DNA from: Sphingomonas sp. SRS2
GTDB lineage: Bacteria > Pseudomonadota > Alphaproteobacteria > Sphingomonadales > Sphingomonadaceae
Assembly: GCF_000971055.1 (NCBI RefSeq)
Contig: NZ_LARW01000041.1
Coordinates: 1 to 33,104, forward strand
Length of the DNA: 33,104 nucleotides
Direction of reading: 5' to 3'
Position 1 is the stretch's first letter. The number at the start of each line of letters is the position of its first letter. The notes under the pieces are model-generated. The model was not told the origin of the DNA. It saw nothing but the letters and a program-made list of their open reading frames with translations, and did not search any database. The position numbers and the translations under genes are program-made. Positions 25,148 through 32,901 of this stretch are shown in pieces.

Positions 25148-26413
25148 ATGACGAAGTTGCTGATCGGCCTAGCCGGCATCGCGCTGATCCTGCTGGTGGC
25201 GGTGGCGCTGTCGTCGGACCGCAAGGCGATCCGGCTCCGCGTGGTCGGCGCGGCTTTCGCGCTGCAGGCCGGGATCGCGCTCCTCGTTCTTTATGTGCCG
25301 TGGGGCCGCGCCGCGCTGGCGGGGGCCTCCGGGGGCGTGTCCAATCTGCTCAGCTATGCGCAGGCGGGCACCGATTTCCTGTTCGGATCGCTGGTGAAGC
25401 CCGAGATCGGCGGGGCCAGCTTCGCACTCGCCGCGCTGCCGGTGATCATCTTCTTCGCCTCGCTCGTCTCGATCCTCTATTATCTGGGCATCATGCAGTT
25501 CGTGATCCGCTGGGTGGGCGGCGCGATCGAGAAGGTGGTCGGGGTATCCAGGGTCGAATCTCTGTGTGCGGCGGCGAACATATTCGTCGGGCAGAGCGAG
25601 TCACCGTTGGTGATCCGTCCCTACCTCGCGGGGCTCAAGCCGCATCAGATGTTCGCGGTGATGACATCGGGCATGGCCGGCGTCGCGGGCACTATCCTGG
25701 CCGCCTATGCGGCGATGGGGATCAGCATCGATCTGCTGCTCGCCGCCAGCTTCATGTCGGCGCCCGGCGCGTTGCTGATGGCCAAGATCATCATGCCCGA
25801 TCCACGCGTGCCCGAGGGCGAACTGCCGCTGGGCGACGTGCCCGAGAGCGACGAGGTGATCGCGGTCGCCGAGGCGCATGAGGCCGACGAGCGGCCCGAT
25901 AATATCATCATGGCGGCGGCGATGGGCGCGCAGACCGGTGTTCGGATTGCGGTCGCGGTCGGCGCGATGGTGCTCGCCTTCGTCGGGCTCGTCGCGCTCG
26001 CCAACGGCCTGCTCGGCGGGATCGGCGGCTGGTTCGGCTATCCGGCGCTCAGCTTCCAGCAGTTGCTCGGCTTCGTCTTCGCGCCGGTGATGTTCCTGCT
26101 CAACATCCCATGGGATCAGGCGCAGGTGGCCGGCGGACTATTCGGGGAGAAGATCGCGCTCAACGAATTCGTCGCCTACATCCACCTCGGCCAGATCAAG
26201 GAGACGCTGAGTGCGCACAGCGTGGCGGTGATCACCTTCGCGTTGTGCGGTTTCGCCAACTTCTCGTCGATCGCCATCCAGATGGCCGCCGCGGGCAGCC
26301 TCGCCCCCAACCAGCGGCCGGTGATCGCGCGTCTCGGCATCAAGGCGCTGATCGCGGGCAGCCTTGCCAACCTGATGTCGGCGGCACTCGCTGGATTGAT
26401 GATCCCGATGTGA
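25148..26413 (+). CDS. Concentrative nucleoside transporter (NupC/CNT family)
   Basis: The 421-residue inner-membrane protein has about ten hydrophobic segments. CNT signatures include FVFGS-type hairpin sequence (TDFLFGSLVK), ALPVIIFFASLVSILYYLGIMQ, AAANIFVGQSESPLVIRPYL, LNEFVAYIHL and FALCGFANFSSIAIQ. These transporters import nucleosides with Na+ or H+. ATG 25148 is taken because an upstream in-frame ATG (25088) adds a basic non-membrane extension across the palindrome at 25108-25125; AAAGGG lies about 9 nt before 25148. Function is well supported; nucleoside preference is not. Confidence 0.93.
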   Translation: MTKLLIGLAGIALILLVAVALSSDRKAIRLRVVGAAFALQAGIALLVLYVPWGRAALAGASGGVSNLLSYAQAGTDFLFGSLVKPEIGGASFALAALPVIIFFASLVSILYYLGIMQFVIRWVGGAIEKVVGVSRVESLCAAANIFVGQSESPLVIRPYLAGLKPHQMFAVMTSGMAGVAGTILAAYAAMGISIDLLLAASFMSAPGALLMAKIIMPDPRVPEGELPLGDVPESDEVIAVAEAHEADERPDNIIMAAAMGAQTGVRIAVAVGAMVLAFVGLVALANGLLGGIGGWFGYPALSFQQLLGFVFAPVMFLLNIPWDQAQVAGGLFGEKIALNEFVAYIHLGQIKETLSAHSVAVITFALCGFANFSSIAIQMAAAGSLAPNQRPVIARLGIKALIAGSLANLMSAALAGLMIPM

Positions 26414-26516
26414 AATGGGGCGTTACCCGGCGGGAGCCTGGACGCGCAGCGAAGGCCGAGACAACCAAATCGCTTCCCGTGCGTTAAGGGCCCGTAACCA
26501 CGCTGGGAGCGTAATG

Positions 26517-26981
26517 ATGAAAGCAGCATGGGCGGTCGGCGCGGCCGCGCTTGTATCAGTGCCGATCATGGCGTTGCCGACGAAATGGTCGGTAGATCCC
26601 GATCCTGGCATTGCCCGTTATACGGTCGGCGACCTCGGCAACCGGGGCAGCTATATGATCATTGCCTGTCCCGACGGACAGGGCGCCGACATCTCGGTCG
26701 CCGTCAACGGCGTGATCGCACCGTCGGACAGCCAGATTGGTTTTCGCGCCGCCAACCGCACCTTCGTGATGAAGAGCAACGGCAACGGCCTGATCGAGAC
26801 GAAGAGTAAGGGCAATGCCGGCGCCTTCGTTCAATTGTGGCAAGCGATCCGTGCCGGCAAGACGCTCGATGTCAGCTTCACCAACGGCGTTTCGGCGAGC
26901 CTGTCTCTCGCCGGATCGGCGCGTGCGCTGCCGGCATCACCATGTCCGGTCGATTATCGGCCGGGGAAGCTGAATCTCTGA
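26517..26981 (+). CDS. Secreted protein of unknown function
   Basis: The product is 154 residues from the second of two tandem ATGs (26514, 26517), which lies 7 nt after GGGAG. A signal peptide (MKAAWAVGAAALVSVPIMA) precedes a probable cleavage before LPTKWS, so the mature chain of about 135 residues is periplasmic. Two Cys (in IIACPDG and SPCPVDY) could form one disulfide. The alternation of short strands suggests a beta-rich fold. I do not recognise the family. A small cytoplasmic-type gene follows within 30 nt and could be co-transcribed. Confidence 0.7.
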   Translation: MKAAWAVGAAALVSVPIMALPTKWSVDPDPGIARYTVGDLGNRGSYMIIACPDGQGADISVAVNGVIAPSDSQIGFRAANRTFVMKSNGNGLIETKSKGNAGAFVQLWQAIRAGKTLDVSFTNGVSASLSLAGSARALPASPCPVDYRPGKLNL

Positions 26982-27009
26982 GCCAGTGACAGGAGCAGAG
27001 CGTTCGGCA

Positions 27010-27228
27010 GTGTCGCGTTATTTCATCTTCTGTATGGACGGCGACGCCATCGTCGATCGCTTCGATTTCGAAGCGGAGGACGACAGTGAAGCCCTGGCGC
27101 TTCTCGCCCTTCGCCGCGAAAAGTTGGAATGCGACCTGTGGTGCGGCGACCGGCTGGTGGCGACGATTCCCAGCGGTGCCAACCCTGTGCTTGCCGGACG
27201 ATCGTTCGGGAACAGGTCGAGCGGTTAA
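27010..27228 (+). CDS. Small DUF6894-like protein
   Basis: From GTG 27010 the product is 72 residues (80 from GTG 26986). It opens SRYFIFCMDGDAIVDRFDF, followed by an acidic helix (EDDSEALALLALRREKL) and CDLWCGDRLVATIP. The RYF...DG...D...A layout is that of small DUF6894-type proteins of alphaproteobacteria, whose role is unknown; the match is from memory and moderate. AGGAG at 26991-26995 is too far from 27010 and overlaps the 26986 start, so the true start is uncertain. Its stop and that of rpoN share one TTAA. Confidence 0.6.
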   Translation: MSRYFIFCMDGDAIVDRFDFEAEDDSEALALLALRREKLECDLWCGDRLVATIPSGANPVLAGRSFGNRSSG

Positions 27229-28763
27229 GCCGCCCGCGCGCCCATCGCGCGTTGCCGACGCCGCTGGACCGACGATCCCAGCCCAATTGCCTCGCGATAT
27301 TTGGCCACCGTCCGGCGGGCCAGGTCGAAGCCCTTGTCCTTGAGCAGGTCGACCAGCTTGTCGTCGGACAGGATATCGTCGCCCTCGGCGGCGATCAGCT
27401 TGGCGATCTGGCTTTTCACCGCCTCCGCCGAGACCGCATCGCCACCATCGGTGCCGGCCACCCCGCTGGTGAAGAAATATTTGAGCTCGTGGAGGCCGCG
27501 CTCGCACATCAGATATTTGTTCGACGTGACCCGGCTGATCGTCGATTCATGCATGCCGATCGCGTCCGCGACCGCCTTCAAGGTCAACGGACGGAGGTGC
27601 TCGACACCGTTGAGGAAGAACGCCTCCTGCTGCTTCACGATCTCACGCGAAACCTTGACGATGGTCAGCGCGCGCTGGTCGAGCGCCTTGATCAGCCAGT
27701 TGGCCGAGGCGAGGCATTCGCTGAGCCAGGCCTTGCTCGTCTTGTCCTGAGGGCCGCTCGACAGCTCGGCATAATAAGCGCGGTTGACCAGCAGGCGCGG
27801 CAGCGTCGCCGAGTTGAGTTCGATTGCCCAGCCGCTCGCGGTGCGCGCGATGAAGATGTCGGGGACGACCGGGGCGGGCGGCTCGCCCCCAAAGCGTAGC
27901 CCGGGTTTGGGATCATAGCCGCGCAGTTCCTGGATCATGTCGGCCATGTCGTCTTCATCGACCCCGCAAAGCCGGCGAAGCTGCGGTATCGCGCCGCGCG
28001 CCAGCAGGTCGAGATTGTCGATCAGCTTCACCATCGCCGGGTCATAGCGGTCGGCTTCCTTCGCCTGGATCGCAATGCATTCGGCGAGGTTCCGCGCGCC
28101 GACCCCGCTCGGGTCGAAGCTCTGGATTACGGCCAGCACACGCTCGACATGGAACAGCGGAACGTCGAGACGCTGCGCCACCTCGAAGGTCTGGCCTTCG
28201 AAATAGCCGGCCTCGTCGATCATATCGATCAGCTGCGCCGCGATGACGATATCGGCCCCCGACAACAGCTCGCCGGCCTGCGCGGTGAGGTGGTCGTGCA
28301 GCGAAATCGAGGCGGCGGCGAAGGTGTCGAGATCGGGCGCTTCTTCCGATCCGCCGCCCGCGCCGTCGATGCCCAGCCCGCCATCCATGCCCCGCATGCT
28401 GTCGGTGGCGCTGTCGTGGTGGAAGGTTTCGGCGTCATAATCGGCGTCGAGCGGCGCATCGGCCTGTGCGTCACCGGACTCGATCAGCCGGTCGGCGGTT
28501 GGCTCGAGATCGGCGCTGTCGAAGCCTTCGCCATCGAAGTCCTCTCCCCCCTCGAAGCCGTCATTGTCGCCGCCGCCGGGGGCAGGCGCATCCGAAATCT
28601 CGGTGCCGGTTCCTTCGAGAAGGGGATTCTTCTCGACCTCCTCGGCGATGAAGGCTTCGATTTCGAGATTGGAGAGCGCCAGCAGCTTGATCGCCTGCTG
28701 AAGCTGCGGCGTCATCACCAGCGACTGGCTTTGCCTGAGGTCGAGGCGGGGTCCGAGCGCCAT
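27225..28763 (-). CDS. rpoN: RNA polymerase sigma-54 factor
   Basis: The 512-residue protein begins with the Gln-rich activator-interacting region (LDLRQSQSLVMTPQLQQAIKLL), followed by an acidic Gly/Asp-rich linker of about 90 residues (long for the family), the core-binding region, a helix-turn-helix (AVADAIGMHESTISRVTSNK) and the RpoN box ARRTVAKYRE that reads the -24 element. Start ATG 28763 matches the usual family N-terminus; the in-frame ATG at 28805 would add 14 residues coded by a hairpin region. The only AGGAGG is held in a hairpin 12 nt upstream. It follows lptB, as is common in proteobacteria. Sigma-54 directs genes for nitrogen, motility or surface structures with enhancer-binding activators. 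Confidence 0.97.
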   Translation of the reverse strand: MALGPRLDLRQSQSLVMTPQLQQAIKLLALSNLEIEAFIAEEVEKNPLLEGTGTEISDAPAPGGGDNDGFEGGEDFDGEGFDSADLEPTADRLIESGDAQADAPLDADYDAETFHHDSATDSMRGMDGGLGIDGAGGGSEEAPDLDTFAAASISLHDHLTAQAGELLSGADIVIAAQLIDMIDEAGYFEGQTFEVAQRLDVPLFHVERVLAVIQSFDPSGVGARNLAECIAIQAKEADRYDPAMVKLIDNLDLLARGAIPQLRRLCGVDEDDMADMIQELRGYDPKPGLRFGGEPPAPVVPDIFIARTASGWAIELNSATLPRLLVNRAYYAELSSGPQDKTSKAWLSECLASANWLIKALDQRALTIVKVSREIVKQQEAFFLNGVEHLRPLTLKAVADAIGMHESTISRVTSNKYLMCERGLHELKYFFTSGVAGTDGGDAVSAEAVKSQIAKLIAAEGDDILSDDKLVDLLKDKGFDLARRTVAKYREAIGLGSSVQRRRQRAMGARAA

Positions 28764-28773
28764 GGCCTTATTG

Positions 28774-28793
28774 ACCCTCCTCGAAAGGAGGGT
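28774..28793 (-). promoter_or_regulatory. rpoN: Hairpin enclosing the rpoN ribosome-binding site
   Basis: On the minus strand ACCCTCCT pairs with AGGAGGGT around a TTCG loop (8-bp stem). The 3' half holds AGGAGG, the best Shine-Dalgarno for rpoN, 12 nt before its ATG. Folding would hide the site, so it could lower translation or make it dependent on an unfolding factor. A role is inferred. Confidence 0.55.
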
Positions 28794-28805
28794 GTCCGGG
28801 GCCAT

Positions 28806-28830
28806 GTGGTTTCAATTTCATTGAAACCAC
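28806..28830 (-). terminator. Perfect 10-bp hairpin between lptB and rpoN
   Basis: GTGGTTTCAA and TTGAAACCAC form a perfect 10-bp stem with a 5-nt loop, starting 7 nt after the lptB stop. Without a T-run it is more likely an RNA-stability or partial-termination element within the lpt-rpoN transcript. Confidence 0.55.
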
Positions 28831-28837
28831 CCTGGCA

Positions 28838-29614
28838 TCAGAGCGAGAAGCCTTCGCCGAGATAGAGGCGGCGGACATTGGGATCGGCGACCAGCGCTTC
28901 AGGGCTGCCCTGGAACAGCACCTTGCCATCATAGATGATGCAGGCGCGGTCGACGATGTCGAGCGTCTCGCGGACATTATGATCGGTGATCAGCACGCCG
29001 ATATCGCGGCTCTTGAGGTCGCGGACGAGCTCGCGGATGTCCGAGATCGAGATCGGGTCGATGCCGGCGAAGGGCTCGTCGAGCAGCATGATCGACGGAT
29101 CGGCGGCGAGCGCGCGGGCGATCTCGCAGCGGCGGCGTTCGCCCCCCGACAGGGACATCGCCGCGGAGTCGCGCAGATGGGTCAGGTGGAACTCGCCGAG
29201 CAGCGCGTCGAGCCGCTCCATGCGCTGGGCCTTGTCGGGCTCGATCAGTTCGAGCACGGCAAGGATGTTCTGGCTGACGGTGAGACCACGGAAGATCGAC
29301 GTTTCCTGCGGCAGATAGCCGAGGCCGAGGATCGCGCGCCGGTACATCGGCAAGGTGGTGATATCGTCGCCGTCGAGCAGGATGCGGCCGGCATCGGGGC
29401 GGACGAGCCCCATCACCGAATAGAAGCAGGTCGTCTTGCCCGCGCCATTGGGGCCGAGCAGCCCGACGACCTCGCCCCGTGCGACATCGAGCGAGATGTC
29501 GCTGAGCACCTGGCGCTTGTCATATGTCTTGGCGATCGAGACGACCGAAAGCCCGCGCACGACCGCGGGGCCGCTGGAGCCGGTCGGACGCTGGAGGGTG
29601 GCGGTATCATTCAT
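28838..29614 (-). CDS. lptB: LPS export ABC transporter ATPase
   Basis: The 258-residue cytoplasmic ATPase works as a dimer under LptFG to pull lipopolysaccharide from the inner membrane into the LptC-LptA bridge. Walker A GPNGAGKTT (about 54-62), Q-loop YLPQE, signature LSGGERRR, Walker B IMLLDEPFAGID and the switch His in ITDHNVRE are all intact. An N-terminal extension of about 20 residues precedes the usual start. It lies 198 nt after lptA, a wider gap than the 1-nt gap between lptC and lptA, so it may have its own promoter. rpoN follows. Confidence 0.96.
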   Translation of the reverse strand: MNDTATLQRPTGSSGPAVVRGLSVVSIAKTYDKRQVLSDISLDVARGEVVGLLGPNGAGKTTCFYSVMGLVRPDAGRILLDGDDITTLPMYRRAILGLGYLPQETSIFRGLTVSQNILAVLELIEPDKAQRMERLDALLGEFHLTHLRDSAAMSLSGGERRRCEIARALAADPSIMLLDEPFAGIDPISISDIRELVRDLKSRDIGVLITDHNVRETLDIVDRACIIYDGKVLFQGSPEALVADPNVRRLYLGEGFSL

Positions 29615-29755
29615 GCGGGATCGTCCGGGAGCCTATGGTCGCCCCTGATTAGCGAAAGCCCGGCCATATGGAAACTGGCAAGCTTCATGCATGGCGATTT
29701 TTGATGCACGACAAGTCGCTGAAATGCTGCGCTTGGTCTAACTGGTCGCCCCGGG

Positions 29756-29780
29756 CCGCCACAGGCGGGCGACGTGGCGG
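29756..29780. terminator. 7-bp hairpin between lptA and lptB
   Basis: CCGCCAC (29756-29762) pairs with GTGGCGG (29774-29780) around an 11-nt loop, about 33 nt after the lptA stop on the minus strand. There is no T-run. It may reduce read-through from lptCA into lptB or stabilise the upstream message. Confidence 0.45.
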
Positions 29781-29812
29781 GATGCTTCGCGGCCCAGGGG
29801 CCACGGTCATCT

Positions 29813-30352
29813 TCAGTTCTTGCTGGGCCCTGCGGGACGGGGCGGGGGCGTGAAGCGTCCGGTGACGCGTCCGCCGCCGCCGCCGACCGATCCGCCATCG
29901 AGGGTGGCGAAGCCGGTGTTCATGTTGAGCACCAGCCGGTTGCCGCGCGTCTCGCCCTTGCCGCCACGCGACAGGGAAACGCCGCCGATAAGCGTGACGA
30001 GGCGGCTGCGCAGGTCGTAGATGCCGAACTGGGCGCGTGCGGTTTCGGTTGCGCTGGTCAGGGTGACGCCGCCCGACGCATCGAGGCGGGTGACTTCGGT
30101 CTGGCCCGCCGAGTTGTAGGCGACGGTGACGCGGCTCGCGCGCAGTGTCATGCTGCCCTGCGTGACGACGACATTGCCGGTCAGCACCGCGCGGTCGGCG
30201 CGATCCTGCAGTTCGATGCGGTCCGCGGCGAAATCGACCGGGGCGTTGCTGTTGTGATTCTTCAGCGAGGACACCGCCTGCGCGCCCGCGACGCAGGCCG
30301 ATCCGGCAAGGATCGCGCCCAGCAGCGATTTCGCCAGCACCGCACGCCGCAT
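29813..30352 (-). CDS. lptA: Periplasmic LPS bridge protein LptA
   Basis: The 179-residue product has a signal peptide (MRRAVLAKSLLGAILAGSACVAGA) and an OstA/LptA beta-jellyroll region with the typical pattern VDFAADRIELQDRADRAVLTGNVVVTQGSMTLRAS (seen across about residues 39-73) and LTGNV. It bridges LptC to the outer-membrane LptD in LPS transport. A Gly-rich run and a Pro-rich tail (RFTPPPRPAGPS) end the protein. ATG 30352 has GGAGG 8 nt upstream and starts 1 nt after the lptC stop; an earlier ATG (30370) would overlap lptC by 17 nt. Confidence 0.92.
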   Translation of the reverse strand: MRRAVLAKSLLGAILAGSACVAGAQAVSSLKNHNSNAPVDFAADRIELQDRADRAVLTGNVVVTQGSMTLRASRVTVAYNSAGQTEVTRLDASGGVTLTSATETARAQFGIYDLRSRLVTLIGGVSLSRGGKGETRGNRLVLNMNTGFATLDGGSVGGGGGRVTGRFTPPPRPAGPSKN

Positions 30353-30353
30353 C

Positions 30354-31022
30354 TTACCGTCCTCCAACATTCGTCTTGCGCGTCGCTCTGGCCTGTCGCT
30401 GATCGATATGCAAGCGGGCGCGGCCTTCGAGCACCACGACCCGCGTGTTGAGATCGGCGGTGAAGCGGTCGCCCGCGAAGGTGCCGATATTCATCCGGCC
30501 ATCGACGCGGCCCTGGCTCGCCACCTGACGGGTCTTCAGGTCGATGCCGACGTCGCGGGTCTCGATATGATAGCCGTCGGCCGACCGGAACAGCACCTTG
30601 CCGTCGATCGCGACCTTCTCGCTGTCCATGTCATAGCGGCCCTGCCTGGCATCGATCTGCGCGGGGCCGTCCTGAAGCTGGATCTTCGCGGCGAGCGATT
30701 GCAGCCGCACCACCGGGTCGCGCGACGAGACCTGGACCGCCGATCCGGCGCTCAGCTCGAACGGCTGGCCCTTGGCGTCCTCGCCTCGATAGGTCGCGGA
30801 CGTCACGCGCATCCGTTCGCGCGCGAGCTCGACGCTGTCCTTCGAGAGGACGAAGCTTATGTCGCGGCCGACGGTGAGCGGCGCCAGCGCGAGCAGGATC
30901 ACCAGCACGAGGATCGCCACCGGCAGGATCAGCCGCAGGCTCGCGATCAGGCGGTCGTGGCTGCTCCCGGTCGCCGCCCAGAGCTGGCGCTCGGTCCGGG
31001 CGCGATCGGCTAGTTCGGACAT
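30354..31022 (-). CDS. lptC: LPS export protein LptC
   Basis: The 222-residue protein has a short cytoplasmic head, one membrane helix (about residues 28-49, LRLILPVAILVLVILLALAPL) and a periplasmic beta-jellyroll region with repeated strands such as LSAGSAVQVSSRDPVVRLQ and GRYDMDSEKVAIDGKVLF. LptC receives LPS from LptBFG and passes it to LptA. The ATG follows GGAGGG at good spacing. lptA starts 1 nt after its stop. Sequence identity in this family is low, so the call leans on layout and neighbours, which agree strongly. Confidence 0.92.
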   Translation of the reverse strand: MSELADRARTERQLWAATGSSHDRLIASLRLILPVAILVLVILLALAPLTVGRDISFVLSKDSVELARERMRVTSATYRGEDAKGQPFELSAGSAVQVSSRDPVVRLQSLAAKIQLQDGPAQIDARQGRYDMDSEKVAIDGKVLFRSADGYHIETRDVGIDLKTRQVASQGRVDGRMNIGTFAGDRFTADLNTRVVVLEGRARLHIDQRQARATRKTNVGGR

Positions 31023-31035
31023 GCTGCGCCCTCCA

Positions 31036-31128
31036 CGTCATTCGCGCGAAAGCGGGTATCCACGGTCACGACGGGCAAGAGGTTCAGCGCGCCGCCGTCC
31101 ATGGCTTTCCGCTTTCGCGGGAATGACG
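31036..31128. repeat. REP pair of the CCGCGAAAGCGG family
   Basis: Arms of 27 nt (31036-31062 and 31102-31128) are inverted and match at 23 positions. Both carry CGTCATTC at the outer end and a GAAA/TTTC centre flanked by GC-rich arms. The pair fills the gap between rnd and lptC, just upstream of the lptC start. It is a different sequence family from the elements at 163-250 and 4954-5037. Confidence 0.8.
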
Positions 31129-31151
31129 CCGACGGAGAATGCGCCATAGCC

Positions 31152-31769
31152 TCAGACATGCGCAAAGATGTCGATCTCGGGCCAACCTGCCAGATCGAGT
31201 TCCGCCCGCGCGGGGAGAAAATCGAAACAGGCCTGGGCCAGCTCCATCCGGCCCTCGCGGATCAGCCGCTCGTCGAGAATTTTCCGCATCGCGTGGAGAT
31301 AGCGCACGTCCGACGCGGCATAGTCCTTCTGCGCCTCGGACAGGTCCGGCGCGCCCCAGTCCGAAGACTGCTGCTGCTTGGACACTTCCTGGCCCAGCAG
31401 TTCGCGGACCAGCTCCTTGAGCCCGTGCCGGTCGGTATAGGTACGGATCAGCCGCGACGCGGTCTTGGTGCAATAGACGGGGGCCGCGACTACGCCGAGA
31501 TAATATTTGATCGCGGCGAGATCGAAGCGCGCGAAATGATAGAGCTTGATCCGGTCGGGATCGGCCAGCACGGCGCGCAGATTGGGGGCGGCATAATCGC
31601 TGCCCGCGGCGAAGCGCACGAGATGCTCGTCGCCGCCGCCATCGGAGATCTGGACGAGGCAGAGCCGGTCGCGCGGGGTAATCAGCCCCATCGTCTCGGT
31701 GTCGACGGCGACGGGGCCGGGGGCGAGGACGCCCTCGGGCAGGTCTTCCTGATGCAAATAGACTGTCAT
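31152..31769 (-). CDS. rnd: RNase D-type 3'-5' exonuclease, short form
   Basis: The 205-residue protein has a complete DEDDy exonuclease domain: VAVDTETMGL (Asp23, Glu25), HFARFDLAAI (Asp83) and YAASDVRYL (Tyr150, Asp154). HRDC domains found in E. coli RNase D are missing, as is usual for the short alphaproteobacterial form. It trims the 3' ends of tRNA precursors and other stable RNAs. It lies upstream of lptC on the same strand, separated by a REP pair, and after terC with a terminator-like stem between. Confidence 0.92.
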   Translation of the reverse strand: MTVYLHQEDLPEGVLAPGPVAVDTETMGLITPRDRLCLVQISDGGGDEHLVRFAAGSDYAAPNLRAVLADPDRIKLYHFARFDLAAIKYYLGVVAAPVYCTKTASRLIRTYTDRHGLKELVRELLGQEVSKQQQSSDWGAPDLSEAQKDYAASDVRYLHAMRKILDERLIREGRMELAQACFDFLPARAELDLAGWPEIDIFAHV

Positions 31770-31785
31770 CCGCCCGCATTAGGGC

Positions 31786-31827
31786 GGCGGCGGGAGCAGG
31801 GCAACCACAAGTCCCTCTCCCGCCGCC
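31786..31827. terminator. Strong 15-pair stem between terC and rnd
   Basis: GGCGGCGGGAG (31786-31796) pairs with CTCCCGCCGCC (31817-31827); after a one-base bulge AGGG pairs with CCCT around an 11-nt loop. It starts 10 nt after the terC stop on the minus strand and lacks a T-run. It likely ends or attenuates terC transcription. Confidence 0.6.
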
Positions 31828-31836
31828 CGTCGAGCG

Positions 31837-32577
31837 TTACTTCGCCTTCCGCTGCCGCGCCCGGCGCTGGACCATGTTCAGCCCCTCGACCAGCGCGGAG
31901 AACGCCATGGCGGCGTAGATATAGCCCTTGGGCACATGCACCCCGAAGCCCTCGGCGATCAGCGTCATGCCGATCATGAACAGAAAGGCGAGCGCGAGCA
32001 TCACGATCGTCGGGTTCTTCTCGATGAAGCGCGACAACGGGCCCGCCGCGGTCATCATCGTCGCCACCGCGGCGATCACCGCGATGAACATGATCGGCAC
32101 ATGCTCGGTCATGCCGACCGCCGTGATGATCGAATCGATCGAGAAGACGAGGTCGAGCAATATAATCTGGAAGATCGCAGCGCCGAAGCCCAGTCCGACC
32201 CGCTTCGCATCGAACAGGTCGCCTTCGTCATTCTGATCGACGCTGTGATGGATCTCGGTGGTTGCCTTCCAGACGAGGAACAGGCCGCCAGCGATCAGGA
32301 TGATGTCGCGCCACGACAGCGGATGGCCGAACGCTTCGAACACCGGCCGCGTCAGCGTGACGATGAAGGCGATCAGGCTGAGCAGCACGAGCCGCATGCC
32401 CAGCGCCAGGCCGATGCCGATCGTCCGGGCGCGGGCGCGATATTGTTCGGGCAGCTTGTTGGTCAGAATCGAGATGAAGATCAGGTTGTCGATGCCGAGC
32501 ACCACCTCCATCGTCACGAGAGCGGCCAGCGCGGCCCAGTTGGCCGGGTCGGCGAATATGACGGCGATGTCCTGCAT
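31837..32577 (-). CDS. TerC-family integral membrane protein
   Basis: The 246-residue protein has about seven hydrophobic segments and the TerC acidic motifs [12 protein letters not shown] (in the first helix pair) and [15 protein letters not shown], which are thought to bind or move metal ions such as Mn2+. The charged loop [12 protein letters not shown] adds possible metal ligands. ATG 32577 has AAGGA 4 nt upstream. No riboswitch (for example yybP-type for Mn2+) is visible in the 324-nt region upstream. A role in metal homeostasis or tellurite resistance is inferred from the family. Confidence 0.93.
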   Translation of the reverse strand: MQDIAVIFADPANWAALAALVTMEVVLGIDNLIFISILTNKLPEQYRARARTIGIGLALGMRLVLLSLIAFIVTLTRPVFEAFGHPLSWRDIILIAGGLFLVWKATTEIHHSVDQNDEGDLFDAKRVGLGFGAAIFQIILLDLVFSIDSIITAVGMTEHVPIMFIAVIAAVATMMTAAGPLSRFIEKNPTIVMLALAFLFMIGMTLIAEGFGVHVPKGYIYAAMAFSALVEGLNMVQRRARQRKAK

Positions 32578-32901
32578 GATGTCCTTCGGAAGAAAGGGAG
32601 GAAGTGGAAAACGACCGCGCGACTCGGAGCGGCAGCGACTCCGTCTAGGGACGAATCAAGCGCGAAACGATGCCCGATAGCGTTAGAAATCACGGTAACA
32701 TTTTCGGTTTGGCGGCGCTTTGCCTCGTATCGCCGCGCCCGCTGAACGGGGAATGTAGCAAAAGCGCTCGCAGACTGGGCCCATTTGCTTTATGTCTTTT
32801 TTTTGGCGTGGCTGATTTTGCACGCCGGAAGGAGGCTGCGCCAGCGCCCGGCGCAGCGACCTTTCGATACTTGGGGCGAGATTCGGGAAGAACTGCAAGG
32901 C
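32578..32901. other. Divergent leader region with T8 tract and hairpins
   Basis: This 324-nt gap lies between terC and the glycine-rich gene. It contains AGCAAA/TTTGCT (flanking 21 nt, 32758-32790) followed shortly by a run of eight T (32797-32804), which could be an intrinsic terminator on the plus strand; then GGCGTG/CACGCC (32805-32826), a GGAAGGAGG purine tract, and GCTGCGCC/GGCGCAGC (32835-32857, 8-bp stem). No credible reading frame was found. The layout would suit a small RNA or a structured 5' leader of the cold-shock-type gene; no promoter could be placed with confidence. Confidence 0.45.

Noticed and set aside
32683-32898. 71-codon minus-strand frame in the terC/cold-shock gap
   Set aside because: No motif, no ribosome site, and it crosses the T8 run and both stems; it appears non-coding.
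32578-32901. yybP-type manganese riboswitch for the TerC-family gene
   Set aside because: None of the expected conserved loops could be seen on the minus strand upstream of the start.
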